Notes: generated by a model not told the origin, from the letters alone. Shown: positions 1 through 11,081, numbered from the stretch's first letter. The stretch: DNA of 47,222 bases from Phaeoceros laevis (GCA_049999765.1 JBNGIQ010008548.1:1-47222); one strand, 5' to 3'. Made by a program: numbers and translations.

Positions 1-1318
1 GTGCATCTTCCAACTGGCCACATTTTGCATACATATTTACGAGGCAAGTTCCCAGTACTACGTCACCTTCAAGTATTCCTCTTTTTACAATCCCTGAATG
101 CAGCTGCCTGCCCTGCTGTAGAGCACCAGCACTTGCACAAGCTTTCAGGAGGCAAGCGTAAGTAACATTGTCTGGCAAAATCAGAGCATCCTGCTCCATA
201 CTTGCATATAACGCGAGCGCCTGGGCACCAAGCCCTTGCTCAGCATACCCATTTATCATGGCAGTCCATGTCACTGCATCCCTTGTGGACAGACTGTCAA
301 ACACTTCGCGTGCATCTTCCAACCGGCCACATTTTGCATACATGTCCACCAGGCTGGTGCAAACAAAAGAGTTAGTATGAATGCCACTCTCCATCACATC
401 AGCGTGCACCTGTCTGCCAGCTTGCACATCTTCCGCTCTTGCACAAGCATGCATGGCAGCGACAAAAATGTGACTATCTGCCTCCAAACCTGAGCTGCGC
501 ATCTCTCTGTACAGTTGAATGGCCTCACTAGGTTTCCCCTGGTCAGCATGTGCGGATATAATGGAGAACCACATGAAGACATCAGGTTTGGCCACCCTTT
601 TGAACACCTCCATTGCCTTCTGTAACCGGCCTTGACATGCATACATGCGCAGGAGATGGTTTCCCAAAAATGCATTGGATCCGTACCCAAGCTTGACAGT
701 GAGATCATCAAGTCGTCTAGCCAACACCAGATTTTTCTCAGCCCCACATCTCCGGATGACTCTGTACAGGAGGGAAGTGGACACACGACATTGTGCATCC
801 GCTAAGTCACTCAAAGCATCAACTGCTCGTCTTAGCTGCCCACTCGCACACAGTTCGTTCACCGCCTGAGCAGTTGCGTACCCTTGGCACTCTGGCGCCG
901 TCGGAACGGCAGCATTATGGTGTAAGAAGGGGTTGGTTGTAGGCTGAGCAGACCGTCCAATCCGCCTCTCCAACAAAGTCAGCTGCGCATCCACCCAGTC
1001 AGGCTTCGAGAAGTTGTTCAGCCATAGAGGCTCCTTGGACTCCGTGAGCCTGAAGTCGGGAGAGAGGGCGCTCTTCTTGGTCCTCCTGCAGTCCCACCAC
1101 AATGTGGGGTCCAGAAAATACTGCCTCCACAACAACTCTTGCCGCTCTACTGCACTGCTATTGTCCGGTATTCCTAGCCTGGCTGCTAAGCAACTGCAGG
1201 GCACGACTGTGCGGCTTGTGTGAATACAATGCCTGGGAGGCACATTCAAACGCCGCTCCAGCTCCAGGGTGTGAGCCTGCCCCCCAGCTGTTGGCGTCCA
1301 AACCCGCTGATATTGCAT
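1..1318 (-). CDS. PPR protein with N-terminal PDF (OSB-like) motif, 3' part outside the window
   Basis: The minus strand is open from an ATG at 1318 to the window edge (about 439 codons) with no intron. Residues about 61-110 carry a WRQYFLDPTLWWDCR...SPDFRLT...LWL...PDWV block. That pattern matches the PDF motif described for plant organellar single-stranded DNA-binding (OSB) proteins. From about residue 210 come PPR units of the PLS type: LLRMYACQGRLQKAMEVF, then SLVDMYAKCGRLEDAREVF and LVNMYAKCGQLEDA, with 'L' and 'S' style linkers such as YACLLKACASAGALQQGR. PLS PPR proteins act in organelle RNA editing or processing, so a plastid or mitochondrial role is expected from the family. The frame has an in-frame stop at 1364-1366 upstream of the chosen ATG. 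The C-terminal E/DYW region, if present, is off the left edge. It is paralogous to the PPR sequence at the right edge. Confidence 0.85.
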   Translation of the reverse strand, partial: MQYQRVWTPTAGGQAHTLELERRLNVPPRHCIHTSRTVVPCSCLAARLGIPDNSSAVERQELLWRQYFLDPTLWWDCRRTKKSALSPDFRLTESKEPLWLNNFSKPDWVDAQLTLLERRIGRSAQPTTNPFLHHNAAVPTAPECQGYATAQAVNELCASGQLRRAVDALSDLADAQCRVSTSLLYRVIRRCGAEKNLVLARRLDDLTVKLGYGSNAFLGNHLLRMYACQGRLQKAMEVFKRVAKPDVFMWFSIISAHADQGKPSEAIQLYREMRSSGLEADSHIFVAAMHACARAEDVQAGRQVHADVMESGIHTNSFVCTSLVDMYAKCGRLEDAREVFDSLSTRDAVTWTAMINGYAEQGLGAQALALYASMEQDALILPDNVTYACLLKACASAGALQQGRQLHSGIVKRGILEGDVVLGTCLVNMYAKCGQLEDA

Positions 1319-1465
1319 CCCGTTGGTGGCGCGCAATTGTAGGTGGAGCAATTGCAGGGTTTTTCAGCTGTCGCAGTTCAAAAGGCATGCCCACCAGCTG
1401 TTTGGCATCCAAGCCTACTGATGCTACATCGCGTTAGTGGTGCGCGCCATTGCAGGTGCAGCAAG
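1280..1465. repeat. Imperfect direct repeat over the PPR start region
   Basis: Two diverged copies of about 75 bp lie at roughly 1280-1352 and 1387-1462, spaced about 107 bp. Both contain a CAGCTGTTGGC-like core, then a GCATCCCGTTGGTGG / CTACATCGCGTTAGTGG segment, and end in (A/C)ATTG(T/C)AGGTG(G/C)AGCAA. The first copy overlaps the first codons of the PPR gene, so the duplication may have supplied its present start codon and 5' UTR. Confidence 0.6.
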
Positions 1466-1661
1466 AATGGTAACCTATGTCGCGGCTGCCGCTCTTCATT
1501 TCCCCCCTGCCGGAATCCAAGCAAGCAGAAATCCAGAAGAGCGTGTCACCCTGACATCCAGGAAAGTAGCTTGTGACGCTTTTCGATTGCTGGCACGGCT
1601 AGCCAGCTCGCCAGGTCGTCAGTTTGTAACCGAAGAGTGCATGCCTGATGAAGGGGCTGGA

Positions 1662-1690
1662 CGGGCCGGGCCGGGTCGGGTCGGGTCGGA
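1662..1690. repeat. GGGCC/GGGTC simple repeat
   Basis: A short pentanucleotide tract: two GGGCC-type units followed by three GGGTC-type units. It lies between the PPR gene and the LINE. Confidence 0.7.
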
Positions 1691-1863
1691 GTAGTTACCC
1701 AAACTTCCCGGCTCGCATTTGCGTCGTCAGGCATGTCTCGAAGACAATTACATCACTTTCGAGGATGAGCCTACGTGGCTCCTTCGGGATCTTTCTACCA
1801 AGCGGCACTCTTGTGTTATGTATCACTTAGACTCCATCTGCAATTCTCCAGCGCAGCCTTCCC

Positions 1864-2133
1864 TTGCAGGGGTGCATGCTGCGGGTGACACCTTTTGTCC
1901 CCAATGCCCACCCCACTCAATGTTTCAAGTGTCAACGCTTTGGCCACACTCAGACCTTCTGCAGGAGTGCGGAGCGTTGTTTGAATTGTGGGAGGCCTCA
2001 TCTGGCTTCAGGTTGTAAGGTGGCAGCCTCTCTATGCTGCAACTGCCAAGGATCTCATAGGGCCTCTGACCCTGCATGCCCTACTCGCCTTCAAGCTAAC
2101 TCTAAGTTTTTCTCTCGACCAGGTCCTACATGA
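1864..2133 (+). pseudogene. LINE ORF1 remnant with three CCHC zinc knuckles
   Basis: The frame holds three consecutive zinc-knuckle motifs: CFKCQRFGHTQTFC (CX2CX4HX4C), CLNCGRPHLASGC (CX2CX3HX4C) and CCNCQGSHRASDPAC (CX2CX4HX5C). This arrangement is typical of the nucleic-acid-binding C-terminus of LINE ORF1 proteins. The frame has no ATG and is closed by a stop codon at 1828-1830 upstream, so the N-terminal part has decayed or been lost. Its stop codon lies next to the first codons of ORF2 (ATG at 2130), giving the overlapping ORF1/ORF2 junction usual in such elements. Confidence 0.8.
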
Positions 2134-5100
2134 ATTCTCTCAAGATCTTACAACTTAACTGTCACCGCTCCTCTGTGGTCATCTCTACTCTTCTGAATCT
2201 GCTTCTGTCTTCCTTTGATATTCTTTTTCTACAGGAGCCTTATGTCATTAACCCTTCCACTGCACTCTCTCACCCGCAATGGTCTCCTATTCTCCCTTCC
2301 CCTAGTCTTCCCTCCCACCCTCGGGTTCTCACTTACATTAACAAAAGCCTTCTCCCCAGTAGTATTTCTCCCCGTTGGGACCTCTTTAACCATCCTGATA
2401 TCCAATGTATCCAGGTCTCTTGTCTAGGCCAAGTCGTTAACTTTGTTAACCTTTACAATCCGCCTGAGTCCGATAGTTCCATCCGCATCCTCACTCCACA
2501 TGCCTATTTCCTCTCTCACCACTATTTTACTCTAGGAGATTTCAATCTCCATCATCCCTTGTGGGAATCTTCTGCATCTAATGAAGCGATCTCCGCAATG
2601 GCCGATGAGTTTGCCCTCTTCATTAACACTACTCCTCTCTTTCTCCTTACCCCCCAGATTGCCCCACCTTTGTGTCTTCTACAAATAACACTTTTACTCT
2701 GGATCTCACACTTGCTTTTGAGGATGTCCGCAACTTGGTTGATTTTTGTGATATTCTCCCTGATCTGGATGCTGGGTCTAACCACCAAGCTATTGGGTTG
2801 TTCCTTACTACCCCTCATGTTCCGATTTTCCTCCTCCCCCTATTCCTCCTTGCCTTAATGTCAAAGCTACTAGCTGGGACACATTTTCTTCTACTCTAGC
2901 TTCGGAGCCTACTACCTTGGCGGGTCGTGAGCTTCCTCAGACTATGGCTCAGATTGATCACCTTGTTGCTCAAGTCACAATATCCCTACAGCATGCTACA
3001 TCTGCCTCTACCCCGGTCGCACGGCCCCACCTCCGTGCTAAACCTTGGTGGTCTCCTATCCTTTCATCTCTCCGCAAGGGGCTTACTCGGGCTCGACGGG
3101 TTATGCGCCTTACTAACTCTCCAGGTGATATTGCGGCTTTCGGGTCCGTGAGGAACGAGTATTTTCGGAATGTGAAGGCGGCCAAGAAGGATCATTGGAA
3201 GAAATTTCTGAAAGAGGCAAGCGACTCGGATATTTGGAAGATTTATCGCTCCACTAAACCCGCCTCCCCGTCTTTCACTCCTCCTTTACTCTCTGGGGAC
3301 GGGTCTCTTGTTCACTCCCATGCTGCCAAGTGTGTAGTCCTCCGATCGGCTTTATTCCCTTCTTCTTCCGACACTCCTCCTCTTCCCCCCCCCGCAGCTT
3401 CTCAGTTCCCATGGCCTCCTCCTACTTTGCATGAGGTGCAGCAAGCTCTTTTTGGTATGAAGGCCTGGAAAGCGGCAGGCCCGGACTCTATTGCTGCAGG
3501 CTTTCTTCAGAAGGGATGGGACCTCCTCCAAAAGTTTTATTTATTTATCTTCCAGGCCTGTTCCACATTGGGCTACCATCCTTTGGCGTGGCGTCACTCG
3601 CTCACAATTATTCTCCGCAAACTGAATCGGGCTAACTATTCGCTTCCTCGCTCATATCGCCCTATTGCTCTTCTTAATTGCTTAGGCAAGGCTCTGGAGG
3701 GATTTATGGCTTCACGTCTTTCCTTCTTGGTTGAGAATAATCCGGGTCTCCTTCCCCCCGGTCATATGGGGGGCCGGCTAGGACGGAGTACAAGCGATGC
3801 AACAGCTCTTCTTGTTCAGGACATCCGCAGGGCTTGGGGTCAACGACATGTTCTCTCCCTCCTCCTCATGGACATCAAAGGAGCATATGACTCGGTTAAC
3901 CACCAGATTCTTCTATCTATCCTCTGCCGGAAAGGCCTTCCAACTCCGCTGATTCATTGGGTCTTCCACTTTCTGTCCCAGCGGGCGACGTCACTTTGCC
4001 TGAATGGTCAATATGACCCTCTAGCCCCAGTCAGTTCTGGGTTACCCCAGGGTTCGCCAATCTCTCCTCTTCTTTTTCTATTCTTCACTTCTAGTCTCAT
4101 CACTGATCTTCAAACCATGGGTGGTGGCACTGGTTGGATTGATGACACAGGGGCATATGTCACTGCTCCCTCATGCAAAAAGTCTACCAAAAAACTTCAG
4201 GCTATGCTTCGTACTGCATCGGTGTGGGCCTCCACGCATCTCGTGGAATTCGACCCCAACAAGTTTGAGCTTATTCATTTTTCCCTCAAGCGTATGGAAT
4301 CTACGAAGGAGTGTACTCTCTCGCTTCCCGATGGTTCTCTCATCACTCCCTCCGAATGCATTAGGTTTTGGGTTTCTATTTGGACTCCAAGTTATCTTGG
4401 AACACACATGTCCAGAAGGTTTCGGCTTCCACAATGCGTACTTTGTCAGCTATTATCTCTCTCGGGAACTCAGCTTGGGGTCTCAAAGCCAAGCTTCTTC
4501 GACCATTATACATCACTGTTGTCCTGCCCAAGCTCGATTATGGCTGCAGTGTTTGGTTCAACGGGGGACGCATACATCTTCAACATCTCCAACGGGTGCA
4601 ACGTCTGGCATGCAGGGCCATTACTGGTGCGTTTCGAACCACCTCCACTGATGGCATGGAATTTGAAGCTTTCCTGCTGCCCACTGAAGTGCGTCTACAT
4701 CGCTATTGTCTCTGCCCCCTCCTCTGCAACCTGTCTTGCCCTCCCTCTCACCCAATCCACCAAGTTTTTCTTCCTGCCACTAACTACAAAAAACGCTACT
4801 ACACTGCCTCCCGTAGTCGCCTCACACTCCTTTCCCCTATCACTCTGTACTCCGCTTTAGCGTTGCTCACCCCCACTGCCATCGAGACTATTTTCCCTCG
4901 CCTCGTGCCCCCCTGGGCCCCTCCTTTGTCTTTACCCTCAGCCATTATAATTTTACCATCTCCCACTTCTGCTATTGCCTCACATTCCCAATATGTCATG
5001 ACCCCTGATGCCCTGGCCCTTTACACTGATGGTTCTCTTTTGGATGGTCGTGTTGGGGGCGCGGCTGTTTTCTACTTCAATGGGGACATCGTCCATTAAC

Positions 5101-5840
5101 TATCTTTTGATTTAGAAACCTACTATGGGGTTTACAAAGCAGAACTCCTCTCTGTGGTCCGTGCAATTTCATGCCTTCCCACCCTTTTGGCTTCCATCCC
5201 CATGGTATCGTCAGTTACAATATTCATTGATAACCAAGCAGCTATCATGTCTTTAACTGACATTTCTGCTCGCCCTGGCCAAGCCATTTCCCTCCAAGCT
5301 AGGACCTCTCTCCATACCTTCGCGCTAGCTCATCCGGAGGTTTCACTTAATCTCCATTGGATCCTCGGCCATCACGACATCAAAAGTAATGAGCATGCAG
5401 ATGTCTCCGCCAAGGCGGCCACTCTTATTCCCATTTCTAGCGAAGACCCCATCCTTTCGGTGTCCCGAGCTCGTCAGCAAATTCATGCTGCAAGTCTACA
5501 GGAGTGGCGATTACGATGGGATACCTCAACTAAGGCTTCTGCGCTTAAGAGAGTGGTGCTTGGTGGCCCTTCGGCTTCTGTACTACAACGTCTTGGTCTC
5601 CATGACCGCAAACTCTCATCATTTTTCACCCAGCTTCGGACTGGGCATATGGCTACTGGGGCTTACTTTAGGAGGTTCAACATTGCAGAGGATCCATTTT
5701 GCCGGAAATGCAGGTCTTCAGAGGAAACTCGTTAGCATATCTTTGGCCAGTGTATGGCCACTCGCAATACATGGCACCAAATTTTTCAAGGCTCCTACTA
5801 CGATACGATATTCGCCAACTACTTAATGCTCCCAAACTAA
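2130..5840 (+). pseudogene. LINE ORF2: endonuclease, reverse transcriptase, RNase H, C-terminal finger (broken)
   Basis: The endonuclease starts LKILQLNCHRSS with FLQEPY and ends near AGSNHQAIG in a second frame after a shift near 2655. A stop near 2897-2899 is followed by the RT frame (2917-4860): AGPDSIAAGF, SYRPIALLNCLGKALE, LLLMDIKGAYDSVNH (motif A), SGLPQGSPISPLLF (motif B) and TGWIDDTGAY (motif C, YxDD replaced by WIDD). A one-base shift near 4365-4372 moves translation to the frame of LGFYLDSKLSW, LPKLDYGCSVW and EAFLLPTEVRL. The RNase H domain begins LALYTDGSLLDG, is interrupted by TAA at 5097-5099, and continues with AELLSVVRAI, IFIDNQAAI and WILGHHDIKSNEHAD. A final finger CRKCRSSEETR*HIFGQC contains a stop at 5733-5735. 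At least three frame changes and three stops show that it is inactive. Confidence 0.88.
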
Positions 5841-6030
5841 TGGACAAACTTATCTCTTACTTCAAGGCCATTGGCGATTACTTAACTTAGGTTCGTTGAC
5901 ATAGCTACCTAGATGTGCTATTCACTTTGCTCTACTCCCCTTTCTCTTGCGCTTCCCAAAAGTGATCATTCACTCATGTTTTTTATTCACGTTCAGGCGC
6001 CATAGCCTCACAGCTGCATGCGCCTTATGA

Positions 6031-6050
6031 TAAATAAATAAATAAATAAA
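6031..6050 (+). repeat. (TAAA)5 tail of the LINE
   Basis: Five perfect TAAA units close the element at its 3' end. I-type and related LINEs often end in short tandem repeats instead of a pure poly(A), which fits the clade suggestion made from the protein domains. Confidence 0.75.
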
Positions 6051-6051
6051 T

Positions 6052-8255
6052 GTAGCCGGTGCGGCCAGCAGTTTCTCGGGTGCATTCTCGGGTACTCTCG
6101 GGCCCGGGAAGAAAACACACGAGTATCCACCCATGGGGTAAGGTTCAAATGCAAATGGCCAAGCTTAAACCGGCATTCCGCGAGGCAGCTGTGGAGACTG
6201 CTCTTTTTTATTTTTACATGCAGGAAGTTGAGCCTCTGCCCCAACTTGCCTCTTTGTATGCTAAACAGGTTAGAAATGAGTACTTGACTCCAGATAGCTG
6301 TTCTGTTTAGAAAAGACAAGAGCTAGACTATGACGTAGGCTGTGAAATAGGCTCTTACTCAAGCTGTCACCGAAGCTGTAATTTTCCCATATAAGCAGTG
6401 CTATTTTTCACAAAAAAAAGTATCCACCCATGGCGGATTTTCAAGGAGAAGCTCGCTGGGAGGTCATCACAGAGCAGGCCCCTCAGCCTGGCTAGCGGCT
6501 GAAGCTTCCTCCCTCCTCGGTTCTCGGTGTGAAAATCAAATGAAATGGAATTCGAAGAATTCGAATGTAACAACCGCTCGGAGGAGCAGCACATGTACAG
6601 TGTCACCTTGGAGATGTGCATGACACAGCTGAACAGGGAAGCAGCCTCACAAATCTGCTCTTGGGTCAGCAGCTGAGATGTCGGAGGCGTCAGGAATAGC
6701 ACACAGATTTTGCGTGGGTCTGAAATTTGTGACTTTGCCTTTGACCCATGCGGTTACTCAATGAACGGGATTGAATTCGAATGTGGGTCGACAGTCCACA
6801 TCACTGCAGAACCTGGATTCAGCTATGCAAGCTTCAGGTGATGGGGTACTGTCCATGGCCAGGATTAGGCACCGACTTGCGGGAGCTGGTGGATTGGGTG
6901 GCCAGCATCGATATCTTCAAACCAGGGCAATTTTCCTTGGCTTTGTCAGGCGCAGGCGGGACATCTACCCAAGCTAGAAATGGGCGGGTTGCTTTGGATG
7001 CTTGTCCAGAAGGCTGTTGCTGTGATGTTCTGAGAATGGCCAAGTCCCACGACAGTTCCAGCGTCGTCAAATTTGACACCTTCACAAGGGTCGTGGAATC
7101 TCAGGGCTGGAATGTCGAGATGGAAAATAATTTGGCACTTCCAATCCGATCTTGCTAAGAAAGCTTGTCAAACTGACCGATGCACATAAATAAAACCTGT
7201 TACATCGTCAAAAAGTTTTACAACATGTCAACTGGCATGCTTGTTTTGTGCTTTTGTTTTGTGCTGTTGGCAAACACCATAACCATACTACTACTACTAC
7301 CATGCAAAATGTGATGTGAAACATTGTTTCTAGAAAGAGCTAGACTAGTTGCCAAGTAGGAAACCAGCCCACAGATCATCATCGGTCAAGAGCAAAGGAA
7401 GCTGCATTTTGCAAAGCTTGCACAGCCAATTGCAAACTCCTTATCGTCAAATTGCAGTTCTACTAATTGGTCAAGCTCCTTGGAGATTAGGTCATGTCTA
7501 AGCGCGTGGAGGAGATGTCCCGCTGCCCCTGCTGGTCTGGTCGCGATCATTAGCTGGTCGGGATGAAGAAAGTTAGGTGGATGACACGAGCAACAACGTT
7601 TCGTCGCTGCACAGTATCCATGGATGCTCTGCACAATATACAAGAGAATTCTCCAATTCGAACATAAACACGATGAGAACTGTACACCTACCCCGGGCCG
7701 TACTTCATTTCCTGTCTAGAATCGCAGAATTCGACCAGCATCAAATTCATCCGTCGCCAAGTGCCAAGCTGGTTCGACAAGTTTGTTTGCAAGTTTGCAA
7801 TGGAAAACCAATGTTATATTCCTAAAGAGCTGCCTTTCTTTAGTAACCATAGTTCACTTCGACCGTTATAACGGGCAGAAGAGGAAGCTCTGCTTCGCTC
7901 ATTCACCCCTGCCCCAAAACCGTAGAATGTTGTGTTTGACACACCCTCGACAATAGGAAAACTAGAAGTTGTGGATCCTCACGTGCTTCCGTTCTTACTC
8001 AAAAATATTTCTCCTGCCCGCCAGCGCCCAGGCAAACCTAGCGGTCCTACATATCTATCCTTGTGCCACTGCTAACTGGAGGACTTACTACAGTTCTGGA
8101 AGTATTACCGCCAAAAATTACCAGAACTCTCACCTACCTTTCTGGACAAAAGGTTCTATGATCAACTGAAAGTAGTGTAGTCCTCTGCAGGAAACAAGAC
8201 GTGTGAATGAACAGAGATGCAGCTTGCTCAGGGAATGATGACACGGGGACTGAAC
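6052..8255. other. Stretch with no recognisable gene; one open frame at 6781-7158
   Basis: No family is recognisable on either strand. The best coding candidate is a plus-strand frame at 6781-7158 (about 125 codons, ending NNLALPIRSC), which contains LRELVDWVASIDIFKPGQFS and DACPEGCCCDVLRMAKS. It is followed 30 bp later by an AATAAA signal at 7189-7194, so it could be the last exon of an unknown gene or a gene fragment. Just after the LINE tail, TCTCGGG is repeated at short spacing (6075-6105). Nothing else can be supported here. Confidence 0.4.
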
Positions 8256-9904
8256 TCAAATCCGCAAATTCGGCAGGGCTTGGAAGAGATCCCCAATATG
8301 GAAAATTTTCCCTGGAATCTTCTGCCAACAGCGTCGAAGCATGTCATAAGCAACGGGGCAATCCACATGGTCGCCAGCCTTCCCACGCCGAATGTCCACT
8401 TGGTGGAAGAAGACGACGAGGTCCCCAGCAACCTGCACCTTCTCCAAGGTCAAAGTGTGCTTCTTCGCAGGGTTGCAAGGTGGCAGTATTTCAGGAGGGC
8501 AGATGTCCGCAATTTCAATCCACTGCTGAGTAACATCGTCCAACATCTTGATCCCACCGCAGCAGCACAAGAGCCTTCCCCGGTGATCTGCCAAGAAATA
8601 TTTGTTCTCCCTTTGATGGTCCCGGCTATGCATAAAGCGGGGCAATGTCAGATCCCACAGGTACCGTGGACCCCTGTCCATGCTAAGCCGCACCAGCCGC
8701 GGGCGAGTGCTCCCCACCAGAGTGTAAATGGCTCCGTTGCAGGCCATAGGCAGGCTCGGGCGCTCCTCATCGTCGTCATAGCCGTCCCTCTCCGACGAGT
8801 TGCTAGGCGTACCTACGAAGCCCTTCCACTCTCCACTGGTGCTGCTGTAGATGGCCATCTCCACCTTATCACTGGCGGCATGGAGGTAAACCTTGAAGCT
8901 GGGAATGTCTTCCGCCCCAGTGATGCCTTCAGTGATGAGGACGGCCCTACCCGTCATGAGGCCGCCCCTACCCCGGGGATTCGTAAGCATGGGCAAAACC
9001 TTAAAAATTTGGTTCAACGGATTGACCACACACAGATGCAACTCCGACCTCGTACACGACATGCACCCAATGCAAATGAGACCAGACTGGGACCAGCTGT
9101 GAACCTCCGCAGACCTAGAATGGAACACCTTGGGCAAGAAAGACAGGTCCACCTTCAAGCTCTTGTGGGATGGCCCTCGGACATTCTTCGCGGGTTCACG
9201 CTCATCATCACTATCACTGTCGTCCTCAGAATCATGAACACAGTGCTCGAAGGCACACACGGGAGGCGTCACCAGCGAAGAAAGTGAGTCGTAGAAGTTT
9301 CGCCGGAGAAAGTCTGGAGAGGAGAGCATGGCAAGCCACGCTTTGCACACAGCTCGACATTGGGCCTGAGATTTAGCAGGTAGCCGCAGCAACACAGCTT
9401 CCAACACCTCTTGCGGCAATGTCTGCCGCACCCTCTTTTGCACCAAACTTCCTCCTCCGCTCCTAGGGCAGGCTCCATCGCCAAGCTCGTCTCCCACGAA
9501 GGACAGCATCAGATAGGTTGAGGCTTCACCCTCGGTATCCGCCTCAGCATTCTCACTTCCTCCATCCACCGAGGATATAGGAACTTCCACGTTCTTCCCG
9601 TCGTTCCTGAAGGGCTCTTCATCCCCAGAGCCCCCGCTCCACCATCCATCGCCTCCCGACTCGCCATCATGAGGGGTACTCCAGCGCCCTGGGACGGGAA
9701 TTCTGTAATTCTCGACTCGCTACCGCTGCCGCTGCTGTCGCCAAGCCAGCCAGGGTACTCATCATCGCTACTGCTGGTACCGTTCCCGCTCCCACTGCCG
9801 CTGCCGCTGCTGCCGTCCACCCAGCCAGAGTACTCATCATCGCTGCCACTGCTGCTACCGCTGCCGCCGCCGCCGCCGCCGCCGCCGTCCTCGGGGTAGA
9901 ACAT
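8256..9904 (-). CDS. F-box protein (SCF substrate receptor, kelch/galactose-oxidase-like C-terminal region)
   Basis: The main frame runs from about 9719 down to the stop at 8256 and includes an F-box, LPQEVLEAVLLRLPAKSQAQ...CKAWLAMLSSPDF, followed by about 350 residues without a clear named fold. Segments such as VEMAIYSSTSGEWKGF and the C-terminal CWQKIPGKIF resemble the blades of plant F-box/kelch proteins. F-box proteins bind SKP1 and bring substrates to the SCF ubiquitin ligase. The N-terminus is a problem. An ATG at 9904 opens an acidic Ser/Gly/Asp-rich frame with two SDDEY(S/P)GW units, but it is one frame away from the F-box frame, which has no ATG between its stop at 9720-9722 and the F-box. 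A shift must occur around 9640-9730, in trinucleotide-rich DNA. It may be an assembly error or a real lesion. Function beyond the F-box is unknown. Confidence 0.75.
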
Positions 9905-11026
9905 CCTGGCCTCGGTCGCACTTGTAAAACCCCGGACAACATATACATTCCCCCTTTTAGGGTTTAACTCCGTTGGTGGCAGCTTAGTGCTCGCTTGCTA
10001 GAGCGCAGGTCTGCGTGTGCCAGTAGCTGCATCATCGGTGCACGCGGCATGTTCAAACAGTTTGGCTTCTGCTAGCTTTTGAGTCTCTTCAGCAACTAGA
10101 TATCCCGGACTTTGATTGAGGCATTGCGGCCAGGTTCAGGTTGGGGATGCAACTTCACCTTCCTGCCACAGCTGGTGTAGGTGACCTGTTTCTTTTTCTG
10201 GTGGAGACGCTGGAAGTGCTACCGCAGCATGGTGGAGATTCGTGATGGCATAGCCTACCCGTAGTGGAAATCACGGGCAACAGCAACCAAGCAGGTAAGA
10301 ACTAGGTCAGCCTTGTTTTGTCTAAGAAAGACCCAAGAGAGTTCCAGAGGTATGACAAGATGTGAAAAATATTTGGCATGCAATCAGATGAATTTGTGGC
10401 TCATTGGCTGTCACAATGTTTCTATTGTCGAAGAAGTTTGGGGGGCTGCCCCTTGATGTTCAGAGAGCAGGGCCGGAGTCAGATTTCTCTGCAGCTGACA
10501 CCTTCCGTCCCAGCAAGTGTTGCACTGTTGCGAATGCACAAAATCAGTTATCAGTGGAAGTAGGACCTGGCAGGGAATCATTTCCTGATTGATGCTTGTG
10601 CAGTAGTGAGAGGGAGATTCTCCTCCTACCTAGCACACGGTTGGAGTCTGAATGGTGCAATTTGCAAGCACAGATTACGACAGAGCTCGAAGCATGGGTT
10701 TACAACTGTGACCAGCAGTCATAACTTGCAACTGCCAATGAGAATCCTGAGAAACACACTGAATGAAGGGGACTTGGATGATTCTTACCAGAAAGCAGAT
10801 GAACGCCCCTCATGGTTTAACTCAATAGCAAGCAAGCGCAGTTTATTGTCGCCAAAACAGTCCTCAATCCTTAATGCTCCATCCATGACGGTAGTTGATT
10901 TTCTTGTTTTGCAAGAATCAGTGATTGATCATGTGAATCCTTGTGGCAGACGGACACGTGATTGACTGCATCAACAAGCAACTGGTGGGAATCTTCCGCG
11001 CATTTGTAAGTATATGCGGGTGGCAG

Positions 11027-11081
11027 GCCGTGCTTCCGTACTGGACTGTCTAACTAAGACAGTCGAGTACGGAAGCACGGC
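11027..11081. repeat. 55-bp near-perfect inverted repeat (hairpin)
   Basis: Arm GCCGTGCTTCCGTAC (11027-11041) pairs perfectly with GTACGGAAGCACGGC (11067-11081). After a 2-nt mismatch, an inner stem GACTGTCT / AGACAGTC closes on a 5-nt loop. The total is 23 paired bases in 55 nt. It lies about 150 bp upstream of the TATA box of the AAA gene. It could be a small-RNA-type foldback, a remnant of a tiny inverted-repeat element, or a cruciform-forming site. Confidence 0.85.

Larger units (their letters stand above)
1720..6051 (+). mobile_element. Degenerate non-LTR (LINE) retrotransposon of I/Tad/Jockey-like organisation
   Basis: In order on the plus strand: a gag-like ORF1 end with three zinc knuckles (1864-2133), an apurinic-type endonuclease (2130-2899), reverse transcriptase (about 2917-4370), its thumb/C-terminal part (4368-5000), an RNase H domain (about 5015-5420), a Cys/His C-terminal finger (about 5690-5760) and a 3' tail of five TAAA units (6031-6050). 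Several frameshifts and stop codons break ORF2, so the copy is dead. The 5' boundary is not visible; the estimate is where ORF1-like translation begins. I found no target-site duplication. Plant LINEs are mostly of the L1 or RTE clades. The RT-RNase H layout and the WIDDTGAY active-site box with FDPNKFELIHFS downstream look more like the I/Tad/Jockey group common in fungi and animals. Confidence 0.88.

Noticed and set aside
1860-6050. Classification of the retroelement as a plant L1 LINE
   Set aside because: RNase H inside ORF2, the WIDD box context and the TAAA tail fit I/Tad/Jockey-type elements better.
9667-9948. Poly-Ala and poly-Pro/Ser/Leu open frames on both strands
   Set aside because: They are frame shadows of the GC-rich Ser/Gly/Asp triplet repeat at the F-box protein's N-terminus.
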